Shown here piece after piece: positions 34,345 to 44,525 of a stretch of DNA of 64,000 bases. Location of the stretch: contig CM055104.1 of the NCBI GenBank assembly GCA_029204225.1, positions 39,238,527-39,302,526 of the forward strand, read 5' to 3'. Under the pieces are notes generated by a model that saw nothing but the letters and a program-made list of their open reading frames with translations, did not search any database and was not told the DNA's origin. Each line of letters opens with the position of its first letter. Position 1 is the first letter of the stretch. The stretch is from Diphasiastrum complanatum (lineage: Eukaryota; Streptophyta; Lycopodiopsida; Lycopodiales; Lycopodiaceae). The translations under genes were made by a program, and so were the position numbers.

Positions 34345-34685
34345 GAATATACTCCTGTTCCTAAGTTTATTTCCTATTTTTGTTCCTATTCCTATTCCTA
34401 AGAGCGACTGTAACTTAAATTTCAACTTAGGAACATGAATAGGATCATGTTGCTATTCTTGATTGTAAGAGCATCTTTAACTTAGGTTTCAAGTTAAGAA
34501 CATAAATAGGAACAGGAACATAAACCATTTTTTATGCGCAAGAACCTTCTTTAGCCCCCCAAGTAATGATCTAATCATTTTTCTAAACAGATTTACCCAC
34601 TTCAAATTTATTTTAAAAAAAAACTAGGAACCGTTCCTAAAGTACCTTAGGAACATTACGGAACGGTTCCTAGGAGAATGTTTCA
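34345..34685. repeat. short-repeat region, possible MITE
   Basis: Direct repeats of about 50 bp (taagagcgactgtaactta... and taagagcatctttaactta...) embedded in ttcctattccta/taggaacaggaac type motifs occurring in both orientations, ending with ggaacattacggaacggttc. It looks like a small inverted-repeat element, but terminal repeats and a target duplication are not clear. Confidence 0.4.
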
Positions 34686-34901
34686 AACCAAATTGAGGGT
34701 CAAGCCACGGTTTGAGGCAACGTTGGTCGTTGAGTACAAATTCGCACAATATCGAGTGAAAACTACTATTGCTATATGAGATGTGGATAATTGATCCAAC
34801 CTCTCCCCTTCTTCAAGGATGTGGGCACTACATAGTGTGCCTATGAACTCCTTCTCCAACTAAACAGAGCTTCGCCAGTTATATGTGTATTCTATGGTGT
34901 T

Positions 34902-35351
34902 TGTTGGAAATCATAAACCAAACAACAAAGCATTCAACATAACGAATCTCAAACACACATGGAGGAGGAGATGGCTGGTCGCCCTCCTTAGAGACTCTCT
35001 TTTCTCCAAGAAGAATAGATCTATGCTTGCATACCCAAATAGTGAAGAAGATACATGAATATATAGGTAGGACCCCAAGTGCCAAATACGTAACTTCTTC
35101 TACAAGCAACATTAGGTCTAACCTAACTTTACCAACAAGCTACTTAATAAAAAACCAACAAACCCCTACTTCTAAGTGTGGGTCTTTTATTAACAAGGCC
35201 CATTGACCCACGAGTTTCTACATGGGGGCCCAAGTCTAACTTAAAATGGCCTAAATGAAATAGCCAATGGTTACACAAATCTCGACCTTTTGGGTCAAAG
35301 TAACCTAGAGGTTTTTTATTAACATAGCATATCCGTTAACATATTCTAACA
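34902..35351 (-). repeat. copia 3' LTR (450 bp)
   Basis: Starts tgttggaaatcataaacc and ends catattctaaca, with a purine tract (- strand tgaaaggaggg) following. Positions about 35106-35351 match 43431-43658. Confidence 0.88.
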
Positions 35352-35401
35352 CCCTCCTTTCATGGAAATGTGAAAATAGATATGTACACTAAGTTACAAA
35401 A

Positions 35402-35729
35402 TCAGCACTCGCTATCAAATTTAAAGTTTTGCAAGAGGGGAAGTGCCTTTGTGAAAATATCAGCAACATTATCCTTCGTGGGACAATACTCGAGATCAAC
35501 GTCTCCCTCATGAAGTCTCTCTCGAAGTTCTCGCATGAAAGACTGGATTCTTCGCAGTCGCAATAGCACTTTGACTATCAGAAAAGAGAGGTGTAGCAGA
35601 TTGTTGCCCAAACTTCATGTCGCCAGCTAATCTCCTCAGCCATAAACATTCCGTAGTGGTTGTAAAAATCGCTCTATATTCTGCTTCACAAGAGGAAGTA
35701 GCAACGGTGGGCTGTTTTTTCCTTACCAT
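35402..35729 (-). pseudogene. copia RNase H
   Basis: KKQPTVATSSCEAEYRA, ECLWLRRLAGDMKFG and LFSDSQSAIATAKNP, then in a second frame RERLHEGDVDLEYCPTKDN and VADIFTKALPL. These are classical copia RNase H motifs, split by one frameshift near 35520-35610. Confidence 0.9.
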
Positions 35730-35863
35730 GAAATAGCCGAATCACCAAGAAAAAGACAATTACCACTTGTAGAGCGTCGCGTGTCTTGGTCACCACCCCA
35801 ATCTGAGTCACCAAACCCATACATGTAAGCATCACCAGCTGTAGGATAAAACAGTCCAAAGTC

Positions 35864-36334
35864 TCATGTGCCTTGAAGATATCGAAAGATCCTCTTCAAA
35901 ACCTTCCAATGTGATGTCAATGGACTATGCATAAATTGACTCATAAGTGACACACTATAAGAAATGTCCGGTCTTGAATTGCATAGATACATGAGACAGC
36001 CAACTGCTTGACAATATAAAGTGGAATCAAATGGCTCACCACCATCTTGATTACTCACCTTAACTCTCGTCTCAATAGGTATAGCAACCGGCTTGCAATC
36101 ATCCATGTCAAAACATCTTAGAATTTGCCCAACATATCGTTGTTGTGAGATGAAAATTCGAGATTTTGATTGCACAAATTCAAGACCAAGATAAAAATGG
36201 AGCATGCCTAAATCGAAAGTATCAGAAACTGAAGCTAAATCAGATTTTAAGGCTGCAATATGTTCATCGTTGTTGCCGGTAACAATGATATTAACATAAA
36301 GGAGAATGATGATGATAAATGATGAAGTATGCAA
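35864..36334 (-). pseudogene. copia reverse transcriptase, C-terminal half
   Basis: LLYVNIIVTGNNDEHIAAL matches the LYVDDxIxTG active-site block, but the two aspartates appear as Val-Asn (YVN), so the catalytic DD is lost. Then LGMLHFYLGLEFVQ, ISQQRYVGQILRCFDMDD, GCLMYLCNSRPDISYSVSLM and WKVLKRIFRYLQGT. Confidence 0.9.
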
Positions 36335-36359
36335 TACATGAAGTGTAGATTCACTAGGA

Positions 36360-36754
36360 CTATCTTTGAAACCTCGTAAAATATGAATGTATCTTTTGAT
36401 ACCACATCCTAGGTGCTTGCTTCAGCCCATAAAGTGTCTTCTTGAGTAGGCACACCTTTTTTTCTTGACCTGCAACCAAAGAATTAGGAGGTTGATGAAG
36501 ATATTCCTCTTCTCTAAGATCACTGTTTAAAAAAGCGGTCTTTATGTCGAGTTGGTGCATACTCCATCCATGGTAGGCAGCCAAGGCGGTGACTACCCTT
36601 ACGATAGTCATTCGAGCAGTAGGTGCAAACGTTTCTTCATAGTCAACACCTTTTTGTTGAGCATAACCTTTTGCCACAAGTCTCGCCTTGTACTTCTCAA
36701 TGGTACCATCCGACTTGTACTTGACTTTGTAAACCCACTTTGAACCTATAGCCT
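36360..36754 (-). pseudogene. copia reverse transcriptase, N-terminal half
   Basis: Begins GSKWVYKVKYKSDGTIEKYK then ARLVAKGYAQ, QKGVDYEETFAPTARMTIV, MHQLDIKTAFLNSDL and KKTLYGLKQAPRMWYQKI. This is the most conserved copia RT region. It is cut at its start by the LTR beginning at 36755, and the preceding hinge is found only beyond that insertion. Confidence 0.9.
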
Positions 36755-36848
36755 TGTAGCGGGTATTTCCTATCCACCTTCACCCTAGATCCAAGCACTC
36801 AAGCATCAAAGGAGAAGAAGAGGATTAACTTGTTGTCATGTGAAGATT
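36755..36848 (-). repeat. truncated left LTR of Athila/Tat-like element
   Basis: About 94 bp matching 41090-41184 (tatccaccttcaccctagat, gcactcaagcatcaaagga, ggattaacttgtt), then directly joined to pol sequence. Confidence 0.85.
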
Positions 36849-37843
36849 GTACTGATGCCAACAAAGCCAAATCTTGATTGTTGCTTTTGTTGCCACCAAC
36901 ATCCTGATTGTAAGATCTTTCGAACAGTTATCCGCAAAGAAAAGAATAAATATTCGATAATAACATGACCCACAAAAATGTAAACTCCTCGAATTGTTCT
37001 TGGTGGAGGTAACTCCACAATAACCTTGATTTTGGAATAGTCTGTAGCAATTCCATGTCTTGATATCACATGTCCAAGAATAACTCCATGAGTAATCCAA
37101 ATCTGACACTTTTCTGGATTTAAGGAAATTTGGTACTTGCAACAACGTTCAAATACTTTTTCCAACCGATCCAGATGGTCTGTATTAGCGCTATGGACTC
37201 CAAGATCATCCAAATAAATTTCAAGAAATTTCTACAAATACTCCTAAAAAGCAAATTGCATAACCCGCTGAAATGAACTTGGTGCATTGCATAGTCCAAA
37301 TGGCATTACTTTATAAGCATATGTTCCCCATTCTGTTGCAAAAGTTGTTTTATGTCGATCCGCAGGTGCGATTTTAACTTGATTATAACCACTGAATCCA
37401 TCCAAAAAACTATAGGCTTCTGCTCCAGCAAGGCGATCCAATATGCTGTATGTAAATGGTAACGGAAAGTGATCTTTGCGCTTCACTTTGTTCAAAGCTT
37501 TTAGGTTCACACAAATTCTCATCTTCCCATTTCTCTTAGGAACGATACAGATGAGCTTTTGGTAACATAATAACAACATCATCCAAAGTATAGCGTTTGA
37601 AATGATCTGGCATGTCATGCTGGACTTCATCTGACTGTTCTTGTTCAAAGGGATTAACCTTTGATTTACGTTTAGCTTTCTTGGCAGGAATCGTCCGAGT
37701 AGGTGATGACTTCCTAGAAGGTGATGTCTTTCTAGAAGGTTAAGACTTTCTAGAATTTTGACTTGAAGAGTCATCTTTGATCTTCCCTTTACCTTTATCC
37801 AATAAAGGCGGTACATCTTTTGGATCAAATGTAGAAACTGCAT
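36849..37843 (-). pseudogene. Athila/Tat-like reverse transcriptase (partial)
   Basis: From 37843: CIVPKRNGKMRICVNLKALN, LAGAEAYSFLDGFSGYNQVK, IAPADRHKTTFATEWGTYAY and VMPFGLCNAPSSFQRVM, then in another frame LDDLGVHSANTDHLDRLEKV-like sequence, GVILGHVISRHGIATDYSKI and VELPPPRTIRGV. DGFSGYNQ, KVMPFGLCNAP and ELPPP are typical of the Athila/Tat side of Ty3/gypsy. At least one frameshift lies near 37225. RT breaks off after FVGH. Confidence 0.88.
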
Positions 37844-37913
37844 CTCGTGATGTATTCTTCCATTTCAGAACCGTGTTATAATGTTGCTTAGCTTGCTTCT
37901 TCGTCATCTTCCT

Positions 37914-38436
37914 TTAATATAATGCTTTTGGCAATTTTACTGTTGGTTCATCTGGAATATTTTGAACTCCAAACCTTGTAGGATCCATATGATTTAGAAT
38001 CTGCTCATCAATAAGTTCAGCATTTTCGTCATAAGATAAAGCATGGTTGACATGAATAAGTTCCTCTTCAATAGGATCTGGAATCGGATCAGTCGATATC
38101 CATGCCACATTCACCATATTGATTGGAAAGGTGATCGGCGTATCCAAAGTACGATCAGGCATAGGAATGTCGTTGGATGTAACTCGTCGGTTCTGGACGT
38201 TGGATGTAATCCGTCGGTTCTTCCACAGTTGCAAGAGCTTGATTCCAATTGACTATCTGTTTAAGAGTCATAGTGCACTCCCAAAGCTTTCACTGGTCGA
38301 TCACAAGTATGATCCGTTGTTGATGAATTATCATTCATCTTCTGGACTGCTGGTTTGATTGTTCAAGTTAATGGATCAACTTTAACTGCACGTTCGCGAT
38401 TCTCAAATGTAATCTTTCCTGTTCCCCAGTTATGAA
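37914..38436 (-). pseudogene. Athila/Tat-like protease-to-RT linker
   Basis: An acidic open block (NMVNVAWISTDPIPDPIEEE, HVNHALSYDENAELIDEQIL) between protease and RT. No catalytic motif is visible. The neighbouring stretch 38235-38436 is frame-broken. Confidence 0.5.
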
Positions 38437-39003
38437 TTACTTGTGCAACTCATAACCATGGACGTCCAATAGAATACGATAAACTGATGGTGCTTTCGGT
38501 AAGTCCATTACTACAAAAGTAATGACAAATTGGATTCCCGCAATCTTCACTGGTATGTCTTCCACGATGCCTTTAGGACGAACTGTTGTCTGATCAGCTA
38601 ACTTGATAGCAAAATTTGCAGGTTCCATCCTTGTAAGGCCCCATTTAGCACATAGCTTTGTTGAAATTAGATTGACTCCTGAACTTCCATCTATCACAGC
38701 TACCTCTTGTCCAAATTGTTTATGTTGTATCGGCAAGGTGATATTTCTCTGCTCACTTTCCCAGGCTGCCCCTACATTCAGTACTTTGTTTGAATCTTCA
38801 AAACCGGCACAAAATAGTGGTTCTTGTTGGACTGTTGGTTCTATCTTGGTCAATCTCTCGGCTAACACTTCTTTTGCTTGAGGCACCAACTTTAGAAATT
38901 CTCCCAATGTAATATCCATCTTGCTAGATAGAATATTCACGATCAATTCTGTTTGCAGCGCTTCAGATTCGGTCATCTTGAAGGGCTCTTTGCGATGATG
39001 CAA
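38437..39003 (-). pseudogene. Athila/Tat-like aspartic protease
   Basis: 188 codons with PIQHKQFGQEVAVIDGSSGV and NLISTKLCAKWGL (active-site D-G-S, family form DGGSGVN), then FVVMDLPKAPSVYRILL, the second-strand region with a short LGRPWL-equivalent. The N-terminal part is helical linker (LGEFLKLVPQAKEVLAERL). The protease would cut gag-pol. Confidence 0.8.
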
Positions 39004-39172
39004 CTAAGTGTTAACATCCATTCGTGGATTATGTGAAGAATGAATCTATGCTGCAGCTTTGGCGGCTTCCAATGCCTTCGCTGCTTTCAAGTCTTTGATC
39101 CACTGCCTCATGTTGTTGTATTTCTTCTTCTCTAAGTTGAGATTTGGATACACCCCTGATGCGGTAGGTAGA

Positions 39173-39613
39173 TCAATAGCTGGCATAGATTTTCCAGGTG
39201 CTGGATTTTGCAGCTCGTGTAACAACCATCAATGGTGCACTTGGTTCAATGGGTTGGACTGCTGGCCTTTGCTTAATTGTAATCATATTCAAAGGAGCAG
39301 ATACCGGCGGTGGTTTTGGTCTTGCTGGACAATCCTTGTAACAATGTCCCATAACTGCATTCCCGACAAAATGGAGTAAACTTTCCTTCATTCGGACATT
39401 CAGCGGTTCTGTGATTTTCTCCACATCCAAAGCATCCAAGTGGTGCTCTAGTTCACTGTCTAGACTGTTGTTGTTGCGCAGCAGCATAGATAGTGTATTG
39501 CTCTGAAGAACCAATATCTTGATCAGTATTGTAATTCCATTGATCATTACCAGCCGAAGATTCTGGTTCCATATATTCGCAGAAGGAACATGTTGTACTG
39601 GTGGAGCTGGCAA
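39173..39613 (-). pseudogene. Athila/Tat-like gag fragment with zinc knuckle
   Basis: C-terminal gag piece with a knuckle-like HFVGNAVMGHCYKDCPARPK, whose first cysteine is lost. The N-terminal capsid part is not readable. A Pro-rich segment links it to the protease. Confidence 0.65.
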
Positions 39614-39970
39614 GGCTAATCGCTTAGGAATTCCAAGACCATGGGCCTTACCATCAGGTCTCTTCCAATTTGGATTATCTCTATATTGTAATTTAGCATA
39701 TCTTTGTTGAATAACCCGAGGATTAATCGAACAAAAGGTTGTATCATGTCCAAAAGAATTGCATAAAATTAACTCCTATCTCTGCTCAGATCTGGAAAAA
39801 ACTTTATCACTTGATTTCAATCAGATTTTGATTTTGGAAAAAAGATCTTGATCAAGCGATCAACTCTTCTAGAAATATAAATTTCTCAGAATCAATATCA
39901 AGCTGTAACAGCATCTTCTAGAAATTTGACAGTAGCTAGATCTGATAGATCGGAACTCAAAAATATTACT

Positions 39971-40739
39971 GGCGAAGGTTCCCTAGGCGAAGGTTGACTC
40001 GGGGAGGGTTCTTTCACTACTATTTTGGATAAAAAATCACTTCTCTGGTTGTTTCTCACAAATCTGGAAAATCTAACCTTCGCCTGATTGACAATAGATA
40101 TATCTGATAATGATGATACTAGGGTAGAACTGGTGAAGGTTCTTTTTTGGCTATCAATGACTTTTTGCAGCTTGGCGAGGATTAAGATAGACTTTTTGGA
40201 TAATCCAGGTGGATCTAAGCTTCGTCGAACTAAAAAATGATGGATTACTATATTTGGAAACCTCAGACAAATCGGCGAAGGTTCAGGCGAAGGATCAAGA
40301 GTGATACTGCACTTTTTTGACAAAAATAGCCCAGTGTAATAAGTGACCTTGACTTAACGTTCGCCCAACTTACTGATTACCAAAAATAGTATGATGGACT
40401 GACTGTGACACTGGTGAAGGTTCAGGCGAAGGTTCCTCTCAGAGAATTGATATTCTTGCAAAAAGGTGTTAAACTTTTTACAAAGGTTACCAACAACTAG
40501 TGGAACGGTCACTTTATCCTTCTATTTTTTGAATTAACCTTCGCCGACCTAGCTATAGATAGATCTAGGTACAGTAGACCAGGCGAAGGTTTTTTGTATT
40601 TTTTTTGTTTTTAGGGGTTTTTGCACTTTTTTTGGTGGTTTTTGTTCAGTTTCTGGAAATCGGCTGGGAAGTAACCTTCGCCCTTCAAATTGTAGCTTCA
40701 TTGCATCAAGGCGGTACTGTCTACAAGTCGGCGAAGATT
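39971..40739. repeat. cluster of GGCGAAGGTT decamers in both orientations
   Basis: Eight exact copies: 39971, 39986, 40274, 40425 and 40582 on +, 40075, 40536 and 40673 on -. Five one-mismatch copies: 40132, 40286, 40413, 40730 on + and 40356 on -. Spacing is irregular. The cluster lies in the 5' untranslated/gag-leader part of the Athila/Tat-like element, between the primer-binding site and gag. Where the - strand is open, the motif reads EPSP. Confidence 0.85.
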
Positions 40740-41067
40740 GGTTGCAAAGGAACAAAAAGTTATCAGTGTCTAATGAAGATTTTGCCCCCTTTTGCCAGCA
40801 AAATAGTAGAAATGAACGATTTTTATTGATTTCTCTGATTTCTTCAGATCCAAATGGATCTTAGGAATGGTGATCTGTCTGGCTTCTCCTGCTCAACAAT
40901 CAAAATAGATTTCAAGCAAAAAAATCCACACAAATCAAGCAAAATCTCTCCCAAATCAACCCTAAAATGCAATTTTAACACTATTATGCAAAGACAAGAT
41001 GCCTAAATGCAAGCTAACATCCAAGCATGGATCAGAAACATGCTGAAAAATGAAAAATTGGCGTAGC

Positions 41068-41085
41068 TCCCCGGCAACGGCGCCA
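41068..41085 (-). promoter_or_regulatory. primer-binding site (tRNA-Asp)
   Basis: tccccggcaacggcgcca, complement of TGGCGCCGTTGCCGGGGA, four bases from the LTR at 41090. This is the classical tRNA-Asp primer site of Athila/Tat elements. Confidence 0.92.
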
Positions 41086-41089
41086 AAAT

Positions 41090-41250
41090 TGTAGCGGGTG
41101 TTTCCTATCCACCTTCAACCCTAGATCCAAGCACTCAAGCATCAAAGGAGAAAGAGAGGATTAACTTGTTATCACGCGGAGATTCGTTCCCATGAGAGCG
41201 ATAGCATAGTTCATAATCAAACATATGTTCAAGATCCACATCTAACACTA
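41090..41250 (-). repeat. right (5') LTR of Athila/Tat-like element
   Basis: Begins tgtagcgggtgtttcc. The first 94 bp match 36755-36848. The outer limit cannot be placed exactly because the left copy is truncated and about 120 bp of copia polyprotein expected here is missing. Confidence 0.65.
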
Positions 41251-41299
41251 ACCACTAACACTACGATCCATTGAGCCACAAGATTATCGTTAGAAGTAA

Positions 41300-41798
41300 A
41301 TGCATAGTCAGAAAAATCAACAGCAGGGCCTGATTTTGTGGAAGCTCGAGTCTTCCCTTCATAGTAATGGCTTACTTTGCTATCCCGCAAAGTACTTAAC
41401 AGCCACCTTGGGATTTTTTTGGGCTATTGAACAGCCTTACCTTTTGCATCACTTGGCTGTCCAAAGTGTTGCAAAACCGGTGTTTGTTGTCCAAACACTT
41501 CTGCAGGCCATTCCGAAGGTATGATGGGCTGTTCTTAAGGTATGATAGGCTGCAATGGTGGCGAAGTTGATGGCTGAACCTGTGGGGAATGTTGCAGATC
41601 CATATCTTCATGGTTGGATGTTGGCATAAGCTCCGGAAACACATCAGTATCATTTGGCATGTACCCTATTGGAACATGTGGTGGCTGAGAAGTTTCTTCA
41701 TTGATAGAAGACTTCTCAAGAAACTTGACATCCCTGCTCACAATGATCTTTCGCGTAGACAAATTGTACAATCTATAGCCTTTACCACAAATATGCAC
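41300..41798 (-). pseudogene. copia integrase-RT hinge region
   Basis: RLYNLSTRKIIVSRDVKFLE then Pro-rich sequence (QHSPQVQPSTSPPLQP), and after a frame change PRWLLSTLRDSK and GKTRASTKSGPAVDFSDYAF. This is the usual copia hinge (KxxxLSTRKxxxSRDVxFxE) up to just before the AMxEE...W segment, which is missing. Confidence 0.75.
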
Positions 41799-41833
41799 TT
41801 GACTCCCTTATCATCTAGCTTAGTTTGTAATTG

Positions 41834-42502
41834 CTATAGAACAAGTGAGTAAGCAATGCATCCAAAGATCCTAAGATGATCTATTTTAGGCTTTGTGTCA
41901 AGCCAAGCTTCATATGGAGTCAATACCTTCAAGGCTTTGTTCGGGCTTCTATTGCAAATGTATGATGCCGTAATAACTGCTTCGGCCCAAATTTTGTGTG
42001 ACAGCCCCTTCGCGTTGAGCATGCAACGTGCCATCTGCGGTTCTTCCTTTCGGCAACACCATTCTGCTGAGGCGTGTACGAAATTGTCTTCTGATGCTGA
42101 ATTCCCTTGCTTTGAAGAAAAGTACCAAACGTAGTAGAAACATATTCTCCTCCTCGATCGGTACATAACGTCTTCAAAGAGTTGCCCAAATTGATTTTCA
42201 ACCATTGCAAGAAAACTTTTAAAATGTTGAAAAACTTCAGAATTCACTTTCATTGGGTAAATCCATGTAAAGCGAGAGAAATCATCAATAAAGGTGATGA
42301 AATACTTACATCTCTTCTCATAGGTATCCAATATAAACAAACCGTCGTTTGTTGTCTTGGAAGGATCTTTCACAAGCCACTTATGTTCCCTAAACTCAAC
42401 AATCAAGCCTTGCTTTACGAGTGTAGGAACTGAAATCAAGTTCTTTTTGAGTCCTGGAACATAGAGAACATCTCTAACATACTTTTGCTCTCCATGAGGC
42501 AA
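41834..42502 (-). pseudogene. copia integrase
   Basis: Open block with YVRDVLYVPGLKKNLISVPT, then KYFITFIDDFSRFTWIYPMK and KIWAEAVITASYICNRSPNK. The HHCC zinc region and the start of the core are deleted (DTYEKRCKYFITF is an abrupt joint). Part of the core lies in a second frame at 41949-42210 (GNSLKTLCTDRGGEYVSTTF, QNGVAERKNR). With the deletion and frameshift it cannot be active. Confidence 0.87.
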
Positions 42503-42511
42503 AACAAAAGA

Positions 42512-42680
42512 TTAGGCACCAATACCTTTGATGAGATGAGACGAATTGTCCGCACAATGGACTTTGCTTCCGTCTTTGAGGTTCTTCAAATTTGTAAAAG
42601 CATCTAGGCAATAGGTCATGTGCCTCATAGCACCACTATCAATGAACCAAACCATTGGCTGAAAATAAGATTTCTGCAAA
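42512..42680 (-). pseudogene. copia aspartic protease
   Basis: MVWFIDSGAMRHMTYCLDAF contains the active site D-S-G-A expected as WxxDSGAxxHM(T). Then KVHCADNSSHLIKGIGA. It overlaps the gag knuckle in another frame upstream. Confidence 0.82.
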
Positions 42681-43016
42681 TCACGCATAATCTTGATCCA
42701 CAAGATTGACTTGATGCTGCAATTGATGTTCCAAAGTAACGGTGGCAGCATTTGTTTCCCTGCTCTTCTCCTTTGCAATCCGCTTCCTGCAATCCTTGAT
42801 AAAATGCCCATACTTGCGGCAATAATGGCATTTAACTTTCTTCTTAGAATCATTAGCAATATTGCTATCTTGTGACTTTTGCTCAGCCGTAGGAAAAGTA
42901 GAAGAGGATTTACCTTTTGACTTACCCTTTCCTTTTCCTTTTGAGAAGAAAGCTTGATCTTGAGTATCTCCCGATGAGAAATTGTTACGCATTTGCTCTT
43001 GTAGAAGAAGGCCCAC
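42681..43016 (-). pseudogene. copia gag C-terminus with CCHC knuckle
   Basis: Ser/Lys-rich linker (KGKGKGKSKGKSSSTFP) followed by CHYCRKYGHFIKDC, a perfect CCHC zinc knuckle that binds element RNA. One frameshift separates it from the capsid part. Confidence 0.88.
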
Positions 43017-43082
43017 TAGCTCTTCAAAAGTGATTTGAGTTCACCTCAAGGAGATATTCAATGATGTAACAAAAGTAAGATA

Positions 43083-43445
43083 CTAATGCGGAAGTGAATT
43101 CAAAGTGATGGAAACAAATTGAGCATCCTCAGTGACCTCATCAATATTTAAAAGCTCTTCTCTAAGATCCTTGATCTTTGTCAAATGATCGCAAATATGC
43201 TCACCTTCATGCATCTTCAAATTGGAAAGTTTTTTCCGAAGAAATAGAACCCTTGCTGTATTTTTGATTTGAAACATCTTGAGAAGAGTATCCCAAGCGC
43301 TCTTCGAAGTCTTGCAAGATCTAATATGAGGCAAAATAGATCTCTTGACGGATAATGCAATAACGGAATGGGCTTGAGCATCCCTCCTATCCCATTTCCT
43401 TTGATCCTCCGAAGGTGAAATTGTATGCAACATTAGGTCTAACAT
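43083..43445 (-). pseudogene. copia gag (UBN2-type capsid region), 5' truncated
   Basis: MLHTISPSEDQRKWDRRDAQ, ALSVKRSILPHIRSCKTSK, AWDTLLKMFQIKNTARVLFL and LKMHEGEHICDHLTKIKDLR, the copia gag fold (W..D..A...I...). The N-terminal part up to YxxWxxxM is missing: the frame meets the LTR remnant at 43431-43445. Confidence 0.85.
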
Positions 43446-43658
43446 AACTTCACCAACAAGCTACTTAATAAAAAACTAGGAAACCCCTAATTCTAAGTTT
43501 GGGTCTTTTATGAACAAGGCCCATTGACCCACGAGTTTCTACATGGGGGCCCAAGTCTAACTTAAAATGGGCTAAATGAAATAACCAATGGTTACACAAA
43601 TCTCGACCTTTTGGGTCAAAGTAACCTAGACATAGCATATCCATTAACATATTCTAAT
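43431..43658 (-). repeat. partial copia 5' LTR
   Basis: Matches 35106-35351 (acattaggtctaac, gacccacgagtttctacatg, ctcgaccttttgggtcaaag, catattctaa). The other half and the primer-binding site are deleted. The small hAT element entered at its outer end. Confidence 0.87.
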
Positions 43659-43959
43659 CATAGTTGCAGCGCGATTCCCGAATCGCGATTCAGAATCGCA
43701 ATTCTGATTCGCGATTCGGGATTTTCCCAGAATCGTGTAGAATCGATTTTTTTTTTCTTTTTTTGAAATTTTTTAAGGCAATATGGGTATCAGATGAAAG
43801 CTCTGATCGAGGGGATTATGATTGTGTAGTTTGCCGACTGTTTCGGGTGCGAAACACCAAAAAGTGTGTTTTCACTCGGGGAGTTGGAAGGCCAAATCAT
43901 GAAGAGGCCTTACCGTCGGGGCTGGGGTCTATCGGCAGCCCCCGGACCCCGCCGTTGGG

Positions 43960-44090
43960 GGGCGTTGCCCCCCCAAACCCCCCACCAGGGGGCTACCGCC
44001 CCCCGAACCCCCCGTTTCTCGGGGGGCTACTGCCCCCCGAACCCCCCGTTTCCCGGGGGACTACTGTCCCCCGAACCCCCTAGAGCTTCT
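43960..44090. repeat. GC-rich tandem repeat inside hAT derivative
   Basis: About four units of roughly 33 bp built on ccccccgaaccccccgtttc plus gggggctactg. Each unit can fold on itself because ccccc and ggggg alternate. It is far more GC-rich than its surroundings. Confidence 0.85.
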
Positions 44091-44464
44091 TGCTAGATAG
44101 ACACTGTAGATAAAAATGCCACCGCCCCCCTGTAGATAAAAATGAGGTCCAAATGCGCGCCGAGAAGGGCCCAATATTTATGCTCCCAACTGTATGTACA
44201 TTGCACTCACATCTCCAGTGAACCAATTGCAAAAGTGATCATCATCCATACAGTTGATAGTCCAAACTGTAACATTAACATTTACTGAAACCAGAGCAAA
44301 TGACAACCGGATAGCTACTGAAAATAAGATCTGTTTGTGCCTCATCTACTGCACTTCTGAGAGGCAAAACGCTAGTTTGACCATTGATCCCCTAAAAAAA
44401 AGTTAAGCAATAAGCTATTTTTCCAGATTTTTTTTTTTTTTTTTTTTTTTTGCGATTCTGGGTC

Positions 44465-44525
44465 GCGAATCGCGATTCGCAGAATCGCGACCCGCGAATC
44501 GCAGACCCAGCGAATCGCGATTCGC
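44465..44525. repeat. paired 16-bp palindromes at hAT right end
   Basis: gcgaatcgcgattcgc, a perfect palindrome, occurs at 44465-44480 and 44510-44525. The second lies just inside the terminal repeat. Variants recur at the left end (about 43675-43720) and at 32586-32601 in the large hAT. Confidence 0.9.

Larger units (their letters stand above)
36755..41300 (-). mobile_element. Athila/Tat-like Ty3/gypsy element, internally deleted
   Basis: Flanked by matching ends beginning tgtagcgggt (36755 and 41090), with a tRNA-Asp primer-binding site beside the right one. The interior holds gag, protease and most of RT on the - strand. RT runs straight into the left LTR, so RNase H, integrase and 3' region are gone. 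It lies within the copia polyprotein. The right border is uncertain: the LTR runs from 41090 to somewhere between about 41200 and 41300. Confidence 0.85.
34902..43658 (-). mobile_element. Ty1/copia element split by a gypsy insertion
   Basis: On the - strand: gag, CCHC knuckle, protease, integrase, hinge, RT and RNase H in copia order (integrase before RT). The 3' LTR is 34902-35351. The 5' LTR survives as 43431-43658, and the primer-binding site and gag start are missing. An Athila/Tat-like element splits the polyprotein just before the RT, at 36755. Several frameshifts and deletions make it defective. Confidence 0.88.

Noticed and set aside
39971-40739. Decamer cluster as a CRISPR-like array
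   Set aside because: The repeats are 10 bp, in both orientations and irregularly spaced, inside a plant retrotransposon. CRISPR arrays need longer direct repeats with uniform spacers.
36755-41300. Possible endogenous pararetrovirus (caulimovirid) sequence
   Set aside because: The primer site is tRNA-Asp rather than Met, the RT has Athila/Tat motifs, LTR copies flank it, and no movement or coat protein is visible.
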